20,849 nt of DNA from an uncultured Oscillospiraceae bacterium (GCA_934591705.1 CAKTPM010000025.1:1-20849); one strand, 5' to 3'. Positions 6,865 through 14,959 are shown, counted from the first letter of the stretch. The notes: generated by a model not told the origin, from the letters alone. Numbers and translations are program-made.

Positions 6865-7407
6865 ATGCAAGCCATTGTTGCCGTTGATGAAAACTGGGGC
6901 ATCGGAAATAAGGGGGAGCTGCTCTTTCGCCTCCCCGGGGATATGAAGCACTTCCGGGAGCTGACCATGGGCCGCACGGTGGTCATGGGCCGCCGGACCC
7001 TGGAGTCCCTGCCCGGAAAAAAGGGACTGCCCGGCCGCCGGAATCTGGTGCTCAGCAGCCGGGTGGATTTTACCGCCCCGGACTGCGAGACCGTCCACAG
7101 CGCCATGGAGGCGGTGTTTGCCGCCGGGCTGGAGGATTTCTGCATCGGCGGTGAGAGCGTCTATCGCCTGCTGCTGCCGGCCTGCGACCGGGTGTATGTC
7201 ACCAAGGTGTTTGCCGCCCGGGAGGCCGATGCCCACTTCCCCGATCTGGACGCCACCGGCGAGTGGAGCATCGCCTCGCAAAGCGAGGTCATGGAGGAAA
7301 ACGGCCTGCGCTACCAGTTCCTGGAGTATGTCAAGGACATGGATTTTGACCTGGTGCGCATCGACCTTGTGGACGAGGACGCCCCGGTCACCGACGAGGA
7401 ATTTTGA
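6865..7407 (+). CDS. folA: Dihydrofolate reductase
   Basis: Reduces dihydrofolate to tetrahydrofolate with NADPH. The 180-aa product has IVAVDENWGIG at 4-14, LFRLPGDMKHF at 20-30 with the proton-relay Asp26 (Phe replaces the more common Trp before it), VVMGRRTLESLP and CIGGESVY for NADPH binding. The catalytic fold ends near residue 158; about 20 extra, strongly acidic residues follow (DMDFDLVRIDLVDEDAP and onward). AAGGAGG overlaps the thyA stop codon, so the two genes are cotranslated. Confidence 0.93.
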   Translation: MQAIVAVDENWGIGNKGELLFRLPGDMKHFRELTMGRTVVMGRRTLESLPGKKGLPGRRNLVLSSRVDFTAPDCETVHSAMEAVFAAGLEDFCIGGESVYRLLLPACDRVYVTKVFAAREADAHFPDLDATGEWSIASQSEVMEENGLRYQFLEYVKDMDFDLVRIDLVDEDAPVTDEEF

Positions 7408-7413
7408 ATCTGC

Positions 7414-7443
7414 ATCGGGCGGGCGCTCTGCCCGCCCGATTTT
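7414..7443 (+). terminator. Intrinsic terminator after folA, first of three hairpins
   Basis: ATCGGGCGGGC and its reverse complement form an 11-bp stem around GCTCT, followed by only TTT then C, so the U-tract is short and read-through into recG is plausible. Confidence 0.65.
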
Positions 7444-7451
7444 CACCCGCC

Positions 7452-7470
7452 GGGGCGGGCACCCCGCCCC
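7452..7470. repeat. Second hairpin in the folA-recG gap
   Basis: GGGGCGGG, loop CAC, CCCGCCCC: an 8-bp perfect GC stem with no T-tract, so it is not a simple terminator. Confidence 0.7.
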
Positions 7471-7472
7471 CT

Positions 7473-7493
7473 GCAGAGGACGGCGTCCTCTGC
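7473..7493. repeat. Third hairpin in the folA-recG gap
   Basis: GCAGAGGAC, loop GGC, GTCCTCTGC: a 9-bp perfect stem with no T-tract. With the two preceding hairpins it makes an 80-base multi-hairpin block. The remaining 50 bases to recG hold only the ribosome binding site. Confidence 0.75.
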
Positions 7494-7547
7494 ATCCCGC
7501 CGGCACGGCAAAACGATTTACCTGTTTTCACGAAAGGAGGTGGCCCT

Positions 7548-9602
7548 GTGGCCGATCTGCAGACCGACATCCGCTATATCAAGGGCATCGGCGAGGAGCG
7601 GGCCCGGGCCTTGGGCCGCCTGGGCATCCGCACCCTGCGGGATCTCATCTCCTATTTTCCCCGCACCTGGGAGGACCGCTCCCGGGTCTACCCCATCGCC
7701 CAGCTGCCGGTGGGGGAAAGCGCCTGCTGCGTGGCCATGCTGGCCCAGGAGCCCCAAAGCCGCCGCATCCCCGGCGGGCGCACCCTGGTGAAGGTCCGGG
7801 CGGTGGACGAAACCGCCGCCCTGGACATCACCTTTTTCAATCAGGCCTATCGCGGCAGCGCCCTGCACCGGGGGGAGACCTATGTGATCTACGGCAAGGC
7901 GGAGGGGGACCTGCTGCGGCGGCAGATGGTGAACCCCCTATTGGAAAAGCCGGGCTGCCAGCAGCTCACCGGGCGCATCATGCCCATATATCCCCTGACC
8001 CACGGCATCAGCCAGGGGCAGCTGGCCCGGGCCGTGCGCCAGGGGCTGGATGCCTGCCGGGATCTGCTGCCGGAGACCCTGCCGGAGGCGGTGCGCCGGG
8101 CTCACAAGCTATGTTATGTAAACTACGCCTATGAGAATATCCACTTCCCCGCCGACTTTGAGGCCCTGGAGCTCGCCCGGCGGCGGGTGGTGTTCGAGGA
8201 GCTTTTCACCCTCACCTGCGCCCTGCAGCTTTTACGCACCCGGCGGCGGGAGGCCCAGGGCCCTGCCTGCCAAGAGGCGGACATGGAGGCCTTTTTCAGC
8301 GCCCTGCCCTTCCCGCTGACGGGGGCCCAGCGCCGGGCCATCCGGGAGGCCGTGGAGGATATGCGCTCGGGCCGCCCCATGAACCGCCTAGTGCAGGGGG
8401 ATGTGGGCAGCGGCAAGACCATGGTGGCCGCCGCCTGCGCCTGGTTCGCCGCCCAAAGCGGCTGGCAAAGCGCCCTGATGGCCCCCACGGAGATCTTGGC
8501 ACACCAACATTATGTTAACTTATCTCCCCTCATGGCCCGCTTTGGTCTCACCTGCGCCCTGCTGACCGGCTCCACCCCCGCCAAGGAGCGGCGGGGCATC
8601 CTGGAGGGGCTGCGCAGCGGCAGCATTGACCTGTGCATCGGCACCCACGCCCTTTTGACGGCGGATGTGGGCTATGCCAAGCTGGGGCTTGTCATCACCG
8701 ATGAGCAGCACCGCTTCGGCGTGGATCAGCGGGCGGCCCTGGGGCAAAAGGCCCGGGACCCCCATATGCTGGTGCTCTCCGCCACTCCCATCCCCCGGAC
8801 GCTGGCTCTCATCATCTACGGGGATCTGGATGTCTCCGTCATTGACGAGCTGCCCCCGGGCCGCACGCCGGTGGACACCTTCGCCGTAGGGGAGAGCTAC
8901 CGCCCCCGGGTGAACGCCTTTATCCGCAAGCAGGTGGCAGAGGGCCACCAGGTGTTCATCGTGTGCCCCCTGGTGGGGGATGGCGATGCCCCGCCTGATG
9001 AGCGCAAGGCCGTTACCGCCTATGCCGAGAAGCTGCAGAAGGAGGTCTTCCCCGACCTGCGGGTGGCGCTGCTCCACGGGAAGATGAAGCCCATGGAGAA
9101 GGACGCGGTGATGGCGGACTTTGCCGCCCGGAGAAGCGACATCCTGGTTTCCACCACGGTGGTGGAGGTAGGGGTGGACATCCCCAACGCCACCCTGATG
9201 GTGGTGGAGAACGCAGAGCTCTTCGGGCTCTCCCAGCTCCACCAGCTCCGGGGCCGGGTGGGACGAGGAGGCGCCAGGTCCTACTGCGTGCTTTTGAACC
9301 AGGACCCCTCTCCGGAGGGAAAGGAGCGCCTGCGGGCCCTGACACGAACCAATGACGGCTTTCGCATCTCCGAGGAGGATCTGCGCCTCCGGGGCCCCGG
9401 CGACTTTTTCGGCCGCCGGCAGCACGGCCTGCCCACCCTGAAGGTGGCCGACCTCTCCTGCGATATGCGGCTTTTGGACGAGGCCCAGCGGGCCGCCCGG
9501 GAGCTGCTGGAAAAAGACCCCGATCTCTCCGCCCCGGAGAACGCCCCTCTGCGCCGCCGGACCCAGGCGCTTTTTACCGACAGCGCCGAGGCCCTGAACT
9601 GA
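7548..9602 (+). CDS. recG: ATP-dependent DNA helicase RecG
   Basis: Remodels stalled replication forks and branch-migrates recombination intermediates. The 684-aa product has the usual length and order: an N-terminal wedge domain beginning YIKGIGEERARALGRLGI; Walker A GDVGSGKT at about 284-291; the DEQH box near 385; LSATPIPRT near 410; and the motif VI region QLHQLRGRVGRGG near 563-575. The start is GTG 7548 with AAGGAGGT 7 bases upstream; the open frame runs further back to 7404, but that part overlaps the folA terminator hairpins. uvrC follows after 18 bases, making a DNA repair operon. It contains two copies of the TTATGTWAACT motif. Confidence 0.96.
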   Translation: MADLQTDIRYIKGIGEERARALGRLGIRTLRDLISYFPRTWEDRSRVYPIAQLPVGESACCVAMLAQEPQSRRIPGGRTLVKVRAVDETAALDITFFNQAYRGSALHRGETYVIYGKAEGDLLRRQMVNPLLEKPGCQQLTGRIMPIYPLTHGISQGQLARAVRQGLDACRDLLPETLPEAVRRAHKLCYVNYAYENIHFPADFEALELARRRVVFEELFTLTCALQLLRTRRREAQGPACQEADMEAFFSALPFPLTGAQRRAIREAVEDMRSGRPMNRLVQGDVGSGKTMVAAACAWFAAQSGWQSALMAPTEILAHQHYVNLSPLMARFGLTCALLTGSTPAKERRGILEGLRSGSIDLCIGTHALLTADVGYAKLGLVITDEQHRFGVDQRAALGQKARDPHMLVLSATPIPRTLALIIYGDLDVSVIDELPPGRTPVDTFAVGESYRPRVNAFIRKQVAEGHQVFIVCPLVGDGDAPPDERKAVTAYAEKLQKEVFPDLRVALLHGKMKPMEKDAVMADFAARRSDILVSTTVVEVGVDIPNATLMVVENAELFGLSQLHQLRGRVGRGGARSYCVLLNQDPSPEGKERLRALTRTNDGFRISEEDLRLRGPGDFFGRRQHGLPTLKVADLSCDMRLLDEAQRAARELLEKDPDLSAPENAPLRRRTQALFTDSAEALN
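8114..8124 (+). repeat. TTATGTWAACT motif, copy 3 (in recG)
   Basis: TTATGTAAACT on the recG coding strand, split as T TAT GTA AAC T (motif starts at a third codon position), followed by A. Confidence 0.8.
8510..8520 (+). repeat. TTATGTWAACT motif, copy 4 (in recG)
   Basis: TTATGTTAACT on the recG coding strand, split as T TAT GTT AAC T, followed by T. It lies 396 bases from copy 3 in the same orientation. Confidence 0.8.
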
Positions 9603-9620
9603 TAGGAAAGGAGCATCCCC

Positions 9621-11444
9621 ATGACCAAGCCGGAGCTTTTAGACCGCGCCCTCTCCCTGCCCATGGAGCCGGGGGTATACCTGATGCTGGACGCCGCCGG
9701 GCGGGTGCTCTATGTGGGCAAGGCCAAGCACCTGCGCAACCGGGTGAGCTCCTACTTCCGCGAAGACGGGGGCCACAACGACAAGACCCGCACCATGATC
9801 GGCCTGGTGGACCGCTTTGACACCATCGTGGTGCGCACGGAGTTTGAGGCCCTGATCTTGGAAAACTCCCTCATCAAGCGCCACCAGCCCCGGTACAATA
9901 CCCTCCTGAAGGACGATAAGGGCTATCCCTTCGTGCGCCTGAGCCGGGAGCCCTTCCCCCGCTTTACCCTGGTGAGCCGCGCCGCCGATGACGGCGCCCG
10001 GTACTTCGGCCCCTTCGGCGGCCGCCATGAGACCCGCGCCGCCATCGAGGCGGTGCTCAGCGCCCTGAAGCTGCCCACCTGCAGCCGCCACTTCCCCCGG
10101 GACCGGGGCCGGGAACGGCCGTGCCTGAACTACCACATCGGCAAATGCGCCGGGTGGTGCCTGCCGGATGGCCCCGGCGAGGCGGAATATCAAGCGCGCA
10201 TCGCCCAGGCGGAGGGCCTTTTCTCCGGGCGGCTGCGGCAGCTCACCGGAGAGCTCCAGAAGGAGATGGAGAGCGCCGCCGAAAATCTGGAATTTGAAAG
10301 GGCCGCCGCCCTCCGGGATCGGCTCCGGGACTTTTCCGTGCTCACCAAGCAGCAGCAGGTCATCGCCGGCGTGTGCGCCGACACGGATGTGTGGAACCTC
10401 TACATGGGAGCCGCCCGGTGCGGCGCGGCGGTGCTGCACATTGAAGGCGGCGACCTCTTGGGCCGGGAGCTGGAGGTCTTTTCCCTCCCTGCCGAGGACA
10501 CGCCTGCCGACATCCTGGCCGCCGCTTTGAGCCAATACTATTTGGACAAGGCCGCGGTGCCCCGGGAGATCCTCCTGCCCGCCCTTTGGGAGGGGGCCGA
10601 CACCTTTGCCGCCCTTTTGACCGGCCGCTGCGGCCACCGGGTAGAGCTGAAGGTGCCCCAGCGGGGACCGCGATACGACCTCCTTCTCCTGGCCGGGCGC
10701 AACGCCCGGGAGGAGGTGGAGCGGGTGACCTCCGAGGCCGAGCGGGTGAGCCGGGTGCTCCGGGATCTGCAGCAGCTGGCAGACCTGCCCGCCCTGCCCC
10801 GGCGCATGGAGAGCTACGACATATCCCACACCGCCGGCAGCGACACCGTGGGCGCGATGGTGGTGTTCTGTGACGGAAAGCCCCTGAAGGGGGCCTACCG
10901 GCGCTTTTCCCTGGCGGACTTCGCCGCCCCTGACGACTATGCCGCCACGGAGCAGGTGCTGCGCCGCCGCTTCCAAAGATACCTGGACGGCGACGAAAAA
11001 TTCGCCCCCCTGCCGGATGTGCTGCTGATGGACGGCGGCTTGGGGCAGGTGCACATCGCCTGCGGCGTTCTTCGGGATCTGGGGCTCTCGGTGCCGGTGC
11101 TGGGCATGGTGAAGGATGAGCGCCACCGCACCCGGGCCCTGATCACGCCCCAGGGCCAGGAGCTGGGCATCCAGACCAACCCCGCCCTCTATGCCCTCCT
11201 GGGCCGCCTCCAGGAGGAGGTACACCGCAGCGCCATCACCTACCACCGGGAAAAGCACCGCAAAAGCGCCGTAAAAAGCCGCCTGGACGGCGTCAGCGGC
11301 ATCGGGCCTGCCCGTAAAAAGGCCCTTTTGAAGCACTTCGGCACCCTGCGGGCCATCGCCGAGGCGGATGTAGACACGCTCTGCCTGGTGCTGCCCCGCC
11401 CAACGGCAGAGACGCTGTGGCGGCACCTCCACGGCGGTGAATAA
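9621..11444 (+). CDS. uvrC: UvrABC excinuclease subunit C
   Basis: Makes the 3' and 5' incisions of nucleotide excision repair together with UvrA and UvrB. The 607-aa product has an N-terminal GIY-YIG nuclease (GVYLM, LYVGKAKHLRNRV, about 18-100); Cys154, Cys168, Cys176 and Cys180, matching the spacing of the E. coli iron-sulfur cysteines; a UVR motif near 203-240; an RNase H-like nuclease domain (YDISHTAGSDTVG, then LLMDGGLGQ); and C-terminal helix-hairpin-helix repeats (GVSGIGPARKKALLKHFG). AAAGGAG lies 8-9 bases before the ATG, and recG ends 18 bases upstream. Confidence 0.96.
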   Translation: MTKPELLDRALSLPMEPGVYLMLDAAGRVLYVGKAKHLRNRVSSYFREDGGHNDKTRTMIGLVDRFDTIVVRTEFEALILENSLIKRHQPRYNTLLKDDKGYPFVRLSREPFPRFTLVSRAADDGARYFGPFGGRHETRAAIEAVLSALKLPTCSRHFPRDRGRERPCLNYHIGKCAGWCLPDGPGEAEYQARIAQAEGLFSGRLRQLTGELQKEMESAAENLEFERAAALRDRLRDFSVLTKQQQVIAGVCADTDVWNLYMGAARCGAAVLHIEGGDLLGRELEVFSLPAEDTPADILAAALSQYYLDKAAVPREILLPALWEGADTFAALLTGRCGHRVELKVPQRGPRYDLLLLAGRNAREEVERVTSEAERVSRVLRDLQQLADLPALPRRMESYDISHTAGSDTVGAMVVFCDGKPLKGAYRRFSLADFAAPDDYAATEQVLRRRFQRYLDGDEKFAPLPDVLLMDGGLGQVHIACGVLRDLGLSVPVLGMVKDERHRTRALITPQGQELGIQTNPALYALLGRLQEEVHRSAITYHREKHRKSAVKSRLDGVSGIGPARKKALLKHFGTLRAIAEADVDTLCLVLPRPTAETLWRHLHGGE

Positions 11445-11474
11445 AAAAAGACGGAGCACCGTCACAGCAAAGGA

Positions 11475-11510
11475 AAAGACCACGCCCTGCGGCGTGGTCT
11501 TTCAATTTTT
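11475..11510. terminator. Bidirectional terminator between uvrC and rlmA
   Basis: AAAGACCACGCC, loop CTGC, GGCGTGGTCTTT: a 12-bp perfect stem with A- and T-rich flanks. Its right arm reaches the stop codon of the convergent rlmA gene. A smaller GACGG/CCGTC hairpin lies just to its left. Confidence 0.85.
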
Positions 11511-12323
11511 GGCAAACACATGGATGTCGAAGGCAAAGCGGCAGCGGAGCTCATTGAGTTTACATAACTTTTCCACGCCCGCCTTCGGCGTTTTCCAGTA
11601 GTAGGGCGTCATCTGAAACAGGGCGTGAAGCTGCTCCTGGGAGGTGAGCTCCATCACCCCCTCCACATGGCGGATACACACATAGGAAAAGCCCTCATAG
11701 GGCGTCTCCTTCACCTCATTGGGATAGGGGGTCTCATAGAGCACCTCCTTGAGCTCCCAGAGGTGGTATGCCGAGGGCACCACATAGAGAAAGTGCCCGT
11801 TTTTCTTCAAAACCCGGCGAAATTCCTCGATGGCCAGGGGAGAAAAGCAGTTGAGCAGCAGGTCGATGCTTTCCGCCGCCACCGGCAGATGATAGCTGGA
11901 GGCCACGGCGAACTCCACCGCCTTTTCGTCCTTTGCCGCCAGGCGCAGGATGAACTTGCTGATGTCGATGCCCGCCATCTGCGGGGCCTTCCCCGCCGCG
12001 CACAGGGCGCTGTAGATGCCGGAGGTATAGTACCCCTCGCCGCAGCCGGTGTCCAGCACCGTCGGAGCGGGGCCGGTCAGCTCCACGGCAAGTTTACATA
12101 ATTCATCCCGCATGGGGGCGTAGTATCCCCGGCGCAGAAACGCCCGCCGGGCCCGGGCCATGCCCTTATCGTCGCCGGGCATGAGACTGTTTTTGCGGTT
12201 GGCGGGCAGGAGGTGGGTGTGGCCCTCCCGGGCGATATCGAAGCTGTGCCCCCGGGGGCAGCGGTAGCAGGCCGCCTCCCGCTCCAGGGGCTCACCGCAC
12301 AGAGGGCATACGAAGATACTCAT
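11502..12323 (-). CDS. rlmA: RlmA-type 23S rRNA guanine-N1-methyltransferase
   Basis: The 273-aa product has the RlmA layout. An N-terminal zinc finger has Cys6, Cys9, Cys22 and His26, at the spacing of the E. coli ligands. The linker NRKNSLMPGDDKGMARAR is followed by FLRRGYYAP, and the SAM domain has LDTGCGEGYY at 90-99 and AGIDISK at 117-123. In Gram-positive relatives the modified base is usually G748 (TlrB type) and affects macrolide binding; in E. coli it is G745. Which applies here is inference. The start is ATG 12323, four bases inside the MATE gene end (ATGA), with GGAGGGG upstream; the longer frame overlaps the MATE gene. It contains two TTATGTWAACT copies. Confidence 0.88.
   Translation of the reverse strand: MSIFVCPLCGEPLEREAACYRCPRGHSFDIAREGHTHLLPANRKNSLMPGDDKGMARARRAFLRRGYYAPMRDELCKLAVELTGPAPTVLDTGCGEGYYTSGIYSALCAAGKAPQMAGIDISKFILRLAAKDEKAVEFAVASSYHLPVAAESIDLLLNCFSPLAIEEFRRVLKKNGHFLYVVPSAYHLWELKEVLYETPYPNEVKETPYEGFSYVCIRHVEGVMELTSQEQLHALFQMTPYYWKTPKAGVEKLCKLNELRCRFAFDIHVFAKN
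11557..11567 (-). repeat. TTATGTWAACT motif, copy 5 (in rlmA)
   Basis: TTATGTAAACT on the rlmA coding strand, read as TTA TGT AAA CTC (phase 0). Confidence 0.8.
12091..12101 (-). repeat. TTATGTWAACT motif, copy 6 (in rlmA)
   Basis: TTATGTAAACT on the rlmA coding strand, read as TTA TGT AAA CTT (phase 0), followed by T. It lies 534 bases from copy 5 in the same orientation. Confidence 0.8.
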
Positions 12324-13711
12324 CGGCTCCCCTCCGGGAGGGTGACATCGTGGATCCAGCGGGTGCTGCGCAGATGCCAGATACAAAGGGGGATCTTGAC
12401 CATGCTCTCGGCCTGGATGGCGATGGCGATGGGCCAGTAGCCCAGCTTGAAAACCAGGGCGAACAGCGCCGTCAGGGGCAGGGCCACCAGCCACTGGGGG
12501 GCCAGATCCAGCACGGCGGCCCAGGTCACATCGCCGCCGCCGCGCATCACACCCACCACGGCGGAGATGGTGTAGGCGTGGAGCGGCTCACTCAAAAAGG
12601 CGGTATAGGCCAGGGCGGAGGCGATATTCACGGCCTCCCCCCGGAGCTTGAAGACGGGGAAGATCAGCGGCTCAAAGACCGAGGGCACCAGCAGGCAGGC
12701 CGCCAGACCCAGGCCCAGGCCCACCGTCACGGAGAACAAAAGCAGGCAGTGGGCCAGGGACTGCACCTCCTCCGGGCGCTCCCCCTCGCCGATGGCCTTG
12801 CCCACCATCACAGAGGTGGCGGCGCCCAGGCCGAAGCACACCACTAAGAAAAGCCGCCCCAGGTTGCCGGTGACGGCGTAGGCCGCCAGGAACTCCACGG
12901 AGTTGTCCGTATAGCCCAGGATCACCGTGAGCAGGCTGTTGCCGGCGCCCCAGAGGATCTCGCTGAGGAGCACCGGGGAGGCATACTTCCAGAAGCGCCG
13001 GAGCATCTCCCAGCCCGGATGCAGGAAGCTGGGCACATGGAGCACGATGCGCCGGCTGCGCAGGGCGTAGACCACGCAGATGATAAACTCGCTGATCCGG
13101 GCGCAGAGGGTGGCGATGGCCGCGCCCTCCACCCCCAGCATGGGGAAGCCCCACTTGCCGAAGATGAGAAGATAGTTCAAAAAGGTGTTGAGGATGGTGG
13201 AAAAGCCGAAGAGCTTCATGCCGAAGCCGGGATTCTCCACGCTGCGCTGGGCGCTGACATAGACCGCGGACACCATGTTGAACACATAGGAAAAGCCGAT
13301 GACCCGCAGATAGGGGGCGCCCAGCACGGACAGGTCGTGGCGGTTGGAGAGAAGATCCATCACCTCCACCGGCCAGAAGAAGAACACCAGCGCCAGCACC
13401 AGGGTGATGCCCATGCCCAAAAAGCACGCCACGCCCAGGGCCCGGGAGATGGAGCGCATATCCTTTTTGCCCCAATACTGGCTCACCAGGATGCCCAGAC
13501 CCGACTGGGTGCCGAACACCACGGATAAAAGCAGGAACACCGGCACATTGGCGGTGGTCACGGCGGCCATCTCCTCCTGGCCCAGCTGGGACACCATGAA
13601 GGTGTCGATAAGGCCCAGGGAGAAGGTGATGAGATTCTGCAGGATCATGGGCAGGGAGAGGTTCCACACGCCCTTATAAAAGCCGGGTTGGCGGCGCAGC
13701 ACTTGAAACAT
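12320..13711 (-). CDS. MATE family efflux transporter
   Basis: Cation-coupled multidrug exporter of the MATE/NorM/DinF superfamily, an integral membrane protein. The 463-aa product has about 12 hydrophobic segments in two pseudo-repeated halves. Family sequence is visible near the N-terminus (LSLPMILQNLI, LIDTFMVSQLG) and at LGVEGAAIAT, and SVMVGKAIGEG opens the second half. The start is ATG 13711, with GAGG five bases upstream; a GTG six bases earlier overlaps that GAGG and is rejected. It lies 38 bases after the cysteine desulfurase gene and overlaps rlmA by four bases. The substrate cannot be inferred from sequence. Confidence 0.93.
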   Translation of the reverse strand: MFQVLRRQPGFYKGVWNLSLPMILQNLITFSLGLIDTFMVSQLGQEEMAAVTTANVPVFLLLSVVFGTQSGLGILVSQYWGKKDMRSISRALGVACFLGMGITLVLALVFFFWPVEVMDLLSNRHDLSVLGAPYLRVIGFSYVFNMVSAVYVSAQRSVENPGFGMKLFGFSTILNTFLNYLLIFGKWGFPMLGVEGAAIATLCARISEFIICVVYALRSRRIVLHVPSFLHPGWEMLRRFWKYASPVLLSEILWGAGNSLLTVILGYTDNSVEFLAAYAVTGNLGRLFLVVCFGLGAATSVMVGKAIGEGERPEEVQSLAHCLLLFSVTVGLGLGLAACLLVPSVFEPLIFPVFKLRGEAVNIASALAYTAFLSEPLHAYTISAVVGVMRGGGDVTWAAVLDLAPQWLVALPLTALFALVFKLGYWPIAIAIQAESMVKIPLCIWHLRSTRWIHDVTLPEGSR

Positions 13712-13749
13712 AGACACCTCAAAAATGCAAAAAATCGGTTATGGCACGG

Positions 13750-14883
13750 TCACAGCATGGGAAATCGGTTTTTCTGATGGGCGGCCAGGGCGGCATAGAG
13801 CCCGTCAATGTCCTCCCGGGTGGTCTCCGGGCCGAAGCTGATGCGCAGGACTCCCGCCGCCGTGCGCTTGTCAAGTCGAAGGGCCTGCACCACATGGCTG
13901 AGCTTGCCCCGGTGGCAGGCGGAGCCGGCGCTGATGCAGATGCCTTGGGCGCCCAAGTCTGTGACCACATTGGCGCTGGGGTATCCCGGCAGAGACACCA
14001 TGAGGATGTGGGGGGCCGTGCCCTCCCCTACCGCCGCCATGCCGGGAATGGTCAGCAGCCGCCGGCGGCAGTAGTCCTTGAGCTCCGCCATCTGATGGAG
14101 CTTGTCCTCCAAATTCTCGCAGCGCAGCTCCACCGCCCGGGCGAAGCCCGCCATCTGGGCGGTGGCCTCCGTGCCGGAGCGCCGCCCGGCCTCCTGGCCG
14201 CCGCCGGGGAGAAGGGGCCGAGGGTCCCGGAGGGTGTCGGCGATGTAGAGGGCGCCGATGCCCTTGGGGCCGCCGATCTTATGGGCGGAGATGCTCATCA
14301 GGTCCACCCCTAAGTCCCCGGGGCGGCAGGGCACCTTCAAAAACGCCTGCACGGCGTCGGTATGCAAAAGGGCGCGGCTTCCCCGCTGCCGCAGCAGCCG
14401 GGCGATATCCGCCACCGGGAATATGCAGCCGGTCTCGTTGTTCACCAGCATGATGCTCACCAGGGCCGTGTCCTCCCGAAGGGCGTCGGCCACCTGCTCC
14501 GCCGTGATGCAGCCGCTTCTATCGGGCGCAAGGCGGGTGACGGCATAGCCCTGCTGCTCCAGACGCTTCAGGGGCTCCAGGACGGCGCTGTGCTCCACGG
14601 CGGTGGTGATGATGTGCCGGCCCACCCGGCGGTTTTGCCACAGGGCGGCCTCAATGGCCCAGTTATCGCTCTCCGTGCCGCAGGAGGTAAAGTACAGGTT
14701 TTTCCCTTCACAGCCCAACGCCCGGGCCACGGTCTGCCGCCAGGTCTCCACGGCCCTTTTCATCTCCACCCCCAGGGGGTACTGGGCGGAGGGGTTGCCG
14801 AAATGCTCTGTCAGCACGCCGTACATGGCATCGGCCACCGGGCGGGGGATGGGGGTGGTGGCGGCATGGTCTAAATAAATCAT
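13750..14883 (-). CDS. Cysteine desulfurase (NifS/IscS family)
   Basis: PLP enzyme that takes sulfur from L-cysteine as an enzyme persulfide for Fe-S clusters or tRNA thiolation. The 377-aa product has YLDHAATTP at 3-11, EHSA with His98, the DAVQA segment at 176-180, SAHK with the PLP-binding Lys202, RSGT at 235-238 and the mobile-loop nucleophile Cys323 in SAGSACHRG. The start is ATG 14883 (MIYLDHAATT), with GAGGTG upstream; an in-frame start 15 bases earlier lacks one. It is the first gene of a minus-strand unit with the MATE exporter and rlmA, divergent from mtaB, an Fe-S enzyme that would use its sulfur. No IscU-like scaffold is adjacent, so its acceptor is unknown. Confidence 0.92.
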   Translation of the reverse strand: MIYLDHAATTPIPRPVADAMYGVLTEHFGNPSAQYPLGVEMKRAVETWRQTVARALGCEGKNLYFTSCGTESDNWAIEAALWQNRRVGRHIITTAVEHSAVLEPLKRLEQQGYAVTRLAPDRSGCITAEQVADALREDTALVSIMLVNNETGCIFPVADIARLLRQRGSRALLHTDAVQAFLKVPCRPGDLGVDLMSISAHKIGGPKGIGALYIADTLRDPRPLLPGGGQEAGRRSGTEATAQMAGFARAVELRCENLEDKLHQMAELKDYCRRRLLTIPGMAAVGEGTAPHILMVSLPGYPSANVVTDLGAQGICISAGSACHRGKLSHVVQALRLDKRTAAGVLRISFGPETTREDIDGLYAALAAHQKNRFPML

Positions 14884-14923
14884 GGAATTACACCTCATTT
14901 ACGGAAAACTCGCGCTTTGGGTC

Positions 14924-14952
14924 TTGCGGGGTGTGATAAAGTTCTGTATAAT
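14924..14952 (+). promoter_or_regulatory. Promoter of the mtaB operon
   Basis: TTGCGG (14924-14929), 17 bases, then a perfect TATAAT (14947-14952). The start should fall near 14959, giving a leader of about 65 bases before mtaB. I see no equally good promoter for the divergent cysteine desulfurase gene. Confidence 0.7.
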
Positions 14953-14959
14953 AAAGTGT

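Noticed and set aside
5281..7506. A 741-codon open frame on the minus strand across the aldolase, thyA and folA genes.
   Set aside because: It is antisense to three clear genes, has no motif, and is His/Gly/Pro-rich as expected when the opposite strand of GC-rich codons is read. Long antisense frames are common at this G+C.
9639..11483. A 614-codon open frame antisense to uvrC, and similar ones opposite recG, aroC and obgE.
   Set aside because: Each mirrors a well-supported gene and has the same low-complexity composition; none has a ribosome binding site and recognisable domain together.
12324..12494. Longer N-terminus for the rRNA methyltransferase.
   Set aside because: It overlaps the MATE gene and would precede the zinc finger that normally begins the protein; ATG 12323 has GGAGGGG upstream.
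13732..13770. Direct repeat AAATCGGTT at 13732-13740 and 13762-13770.
   Set aside because: Only nine bases, two copies, partly in coding sequence; chance is an adequate explanation.
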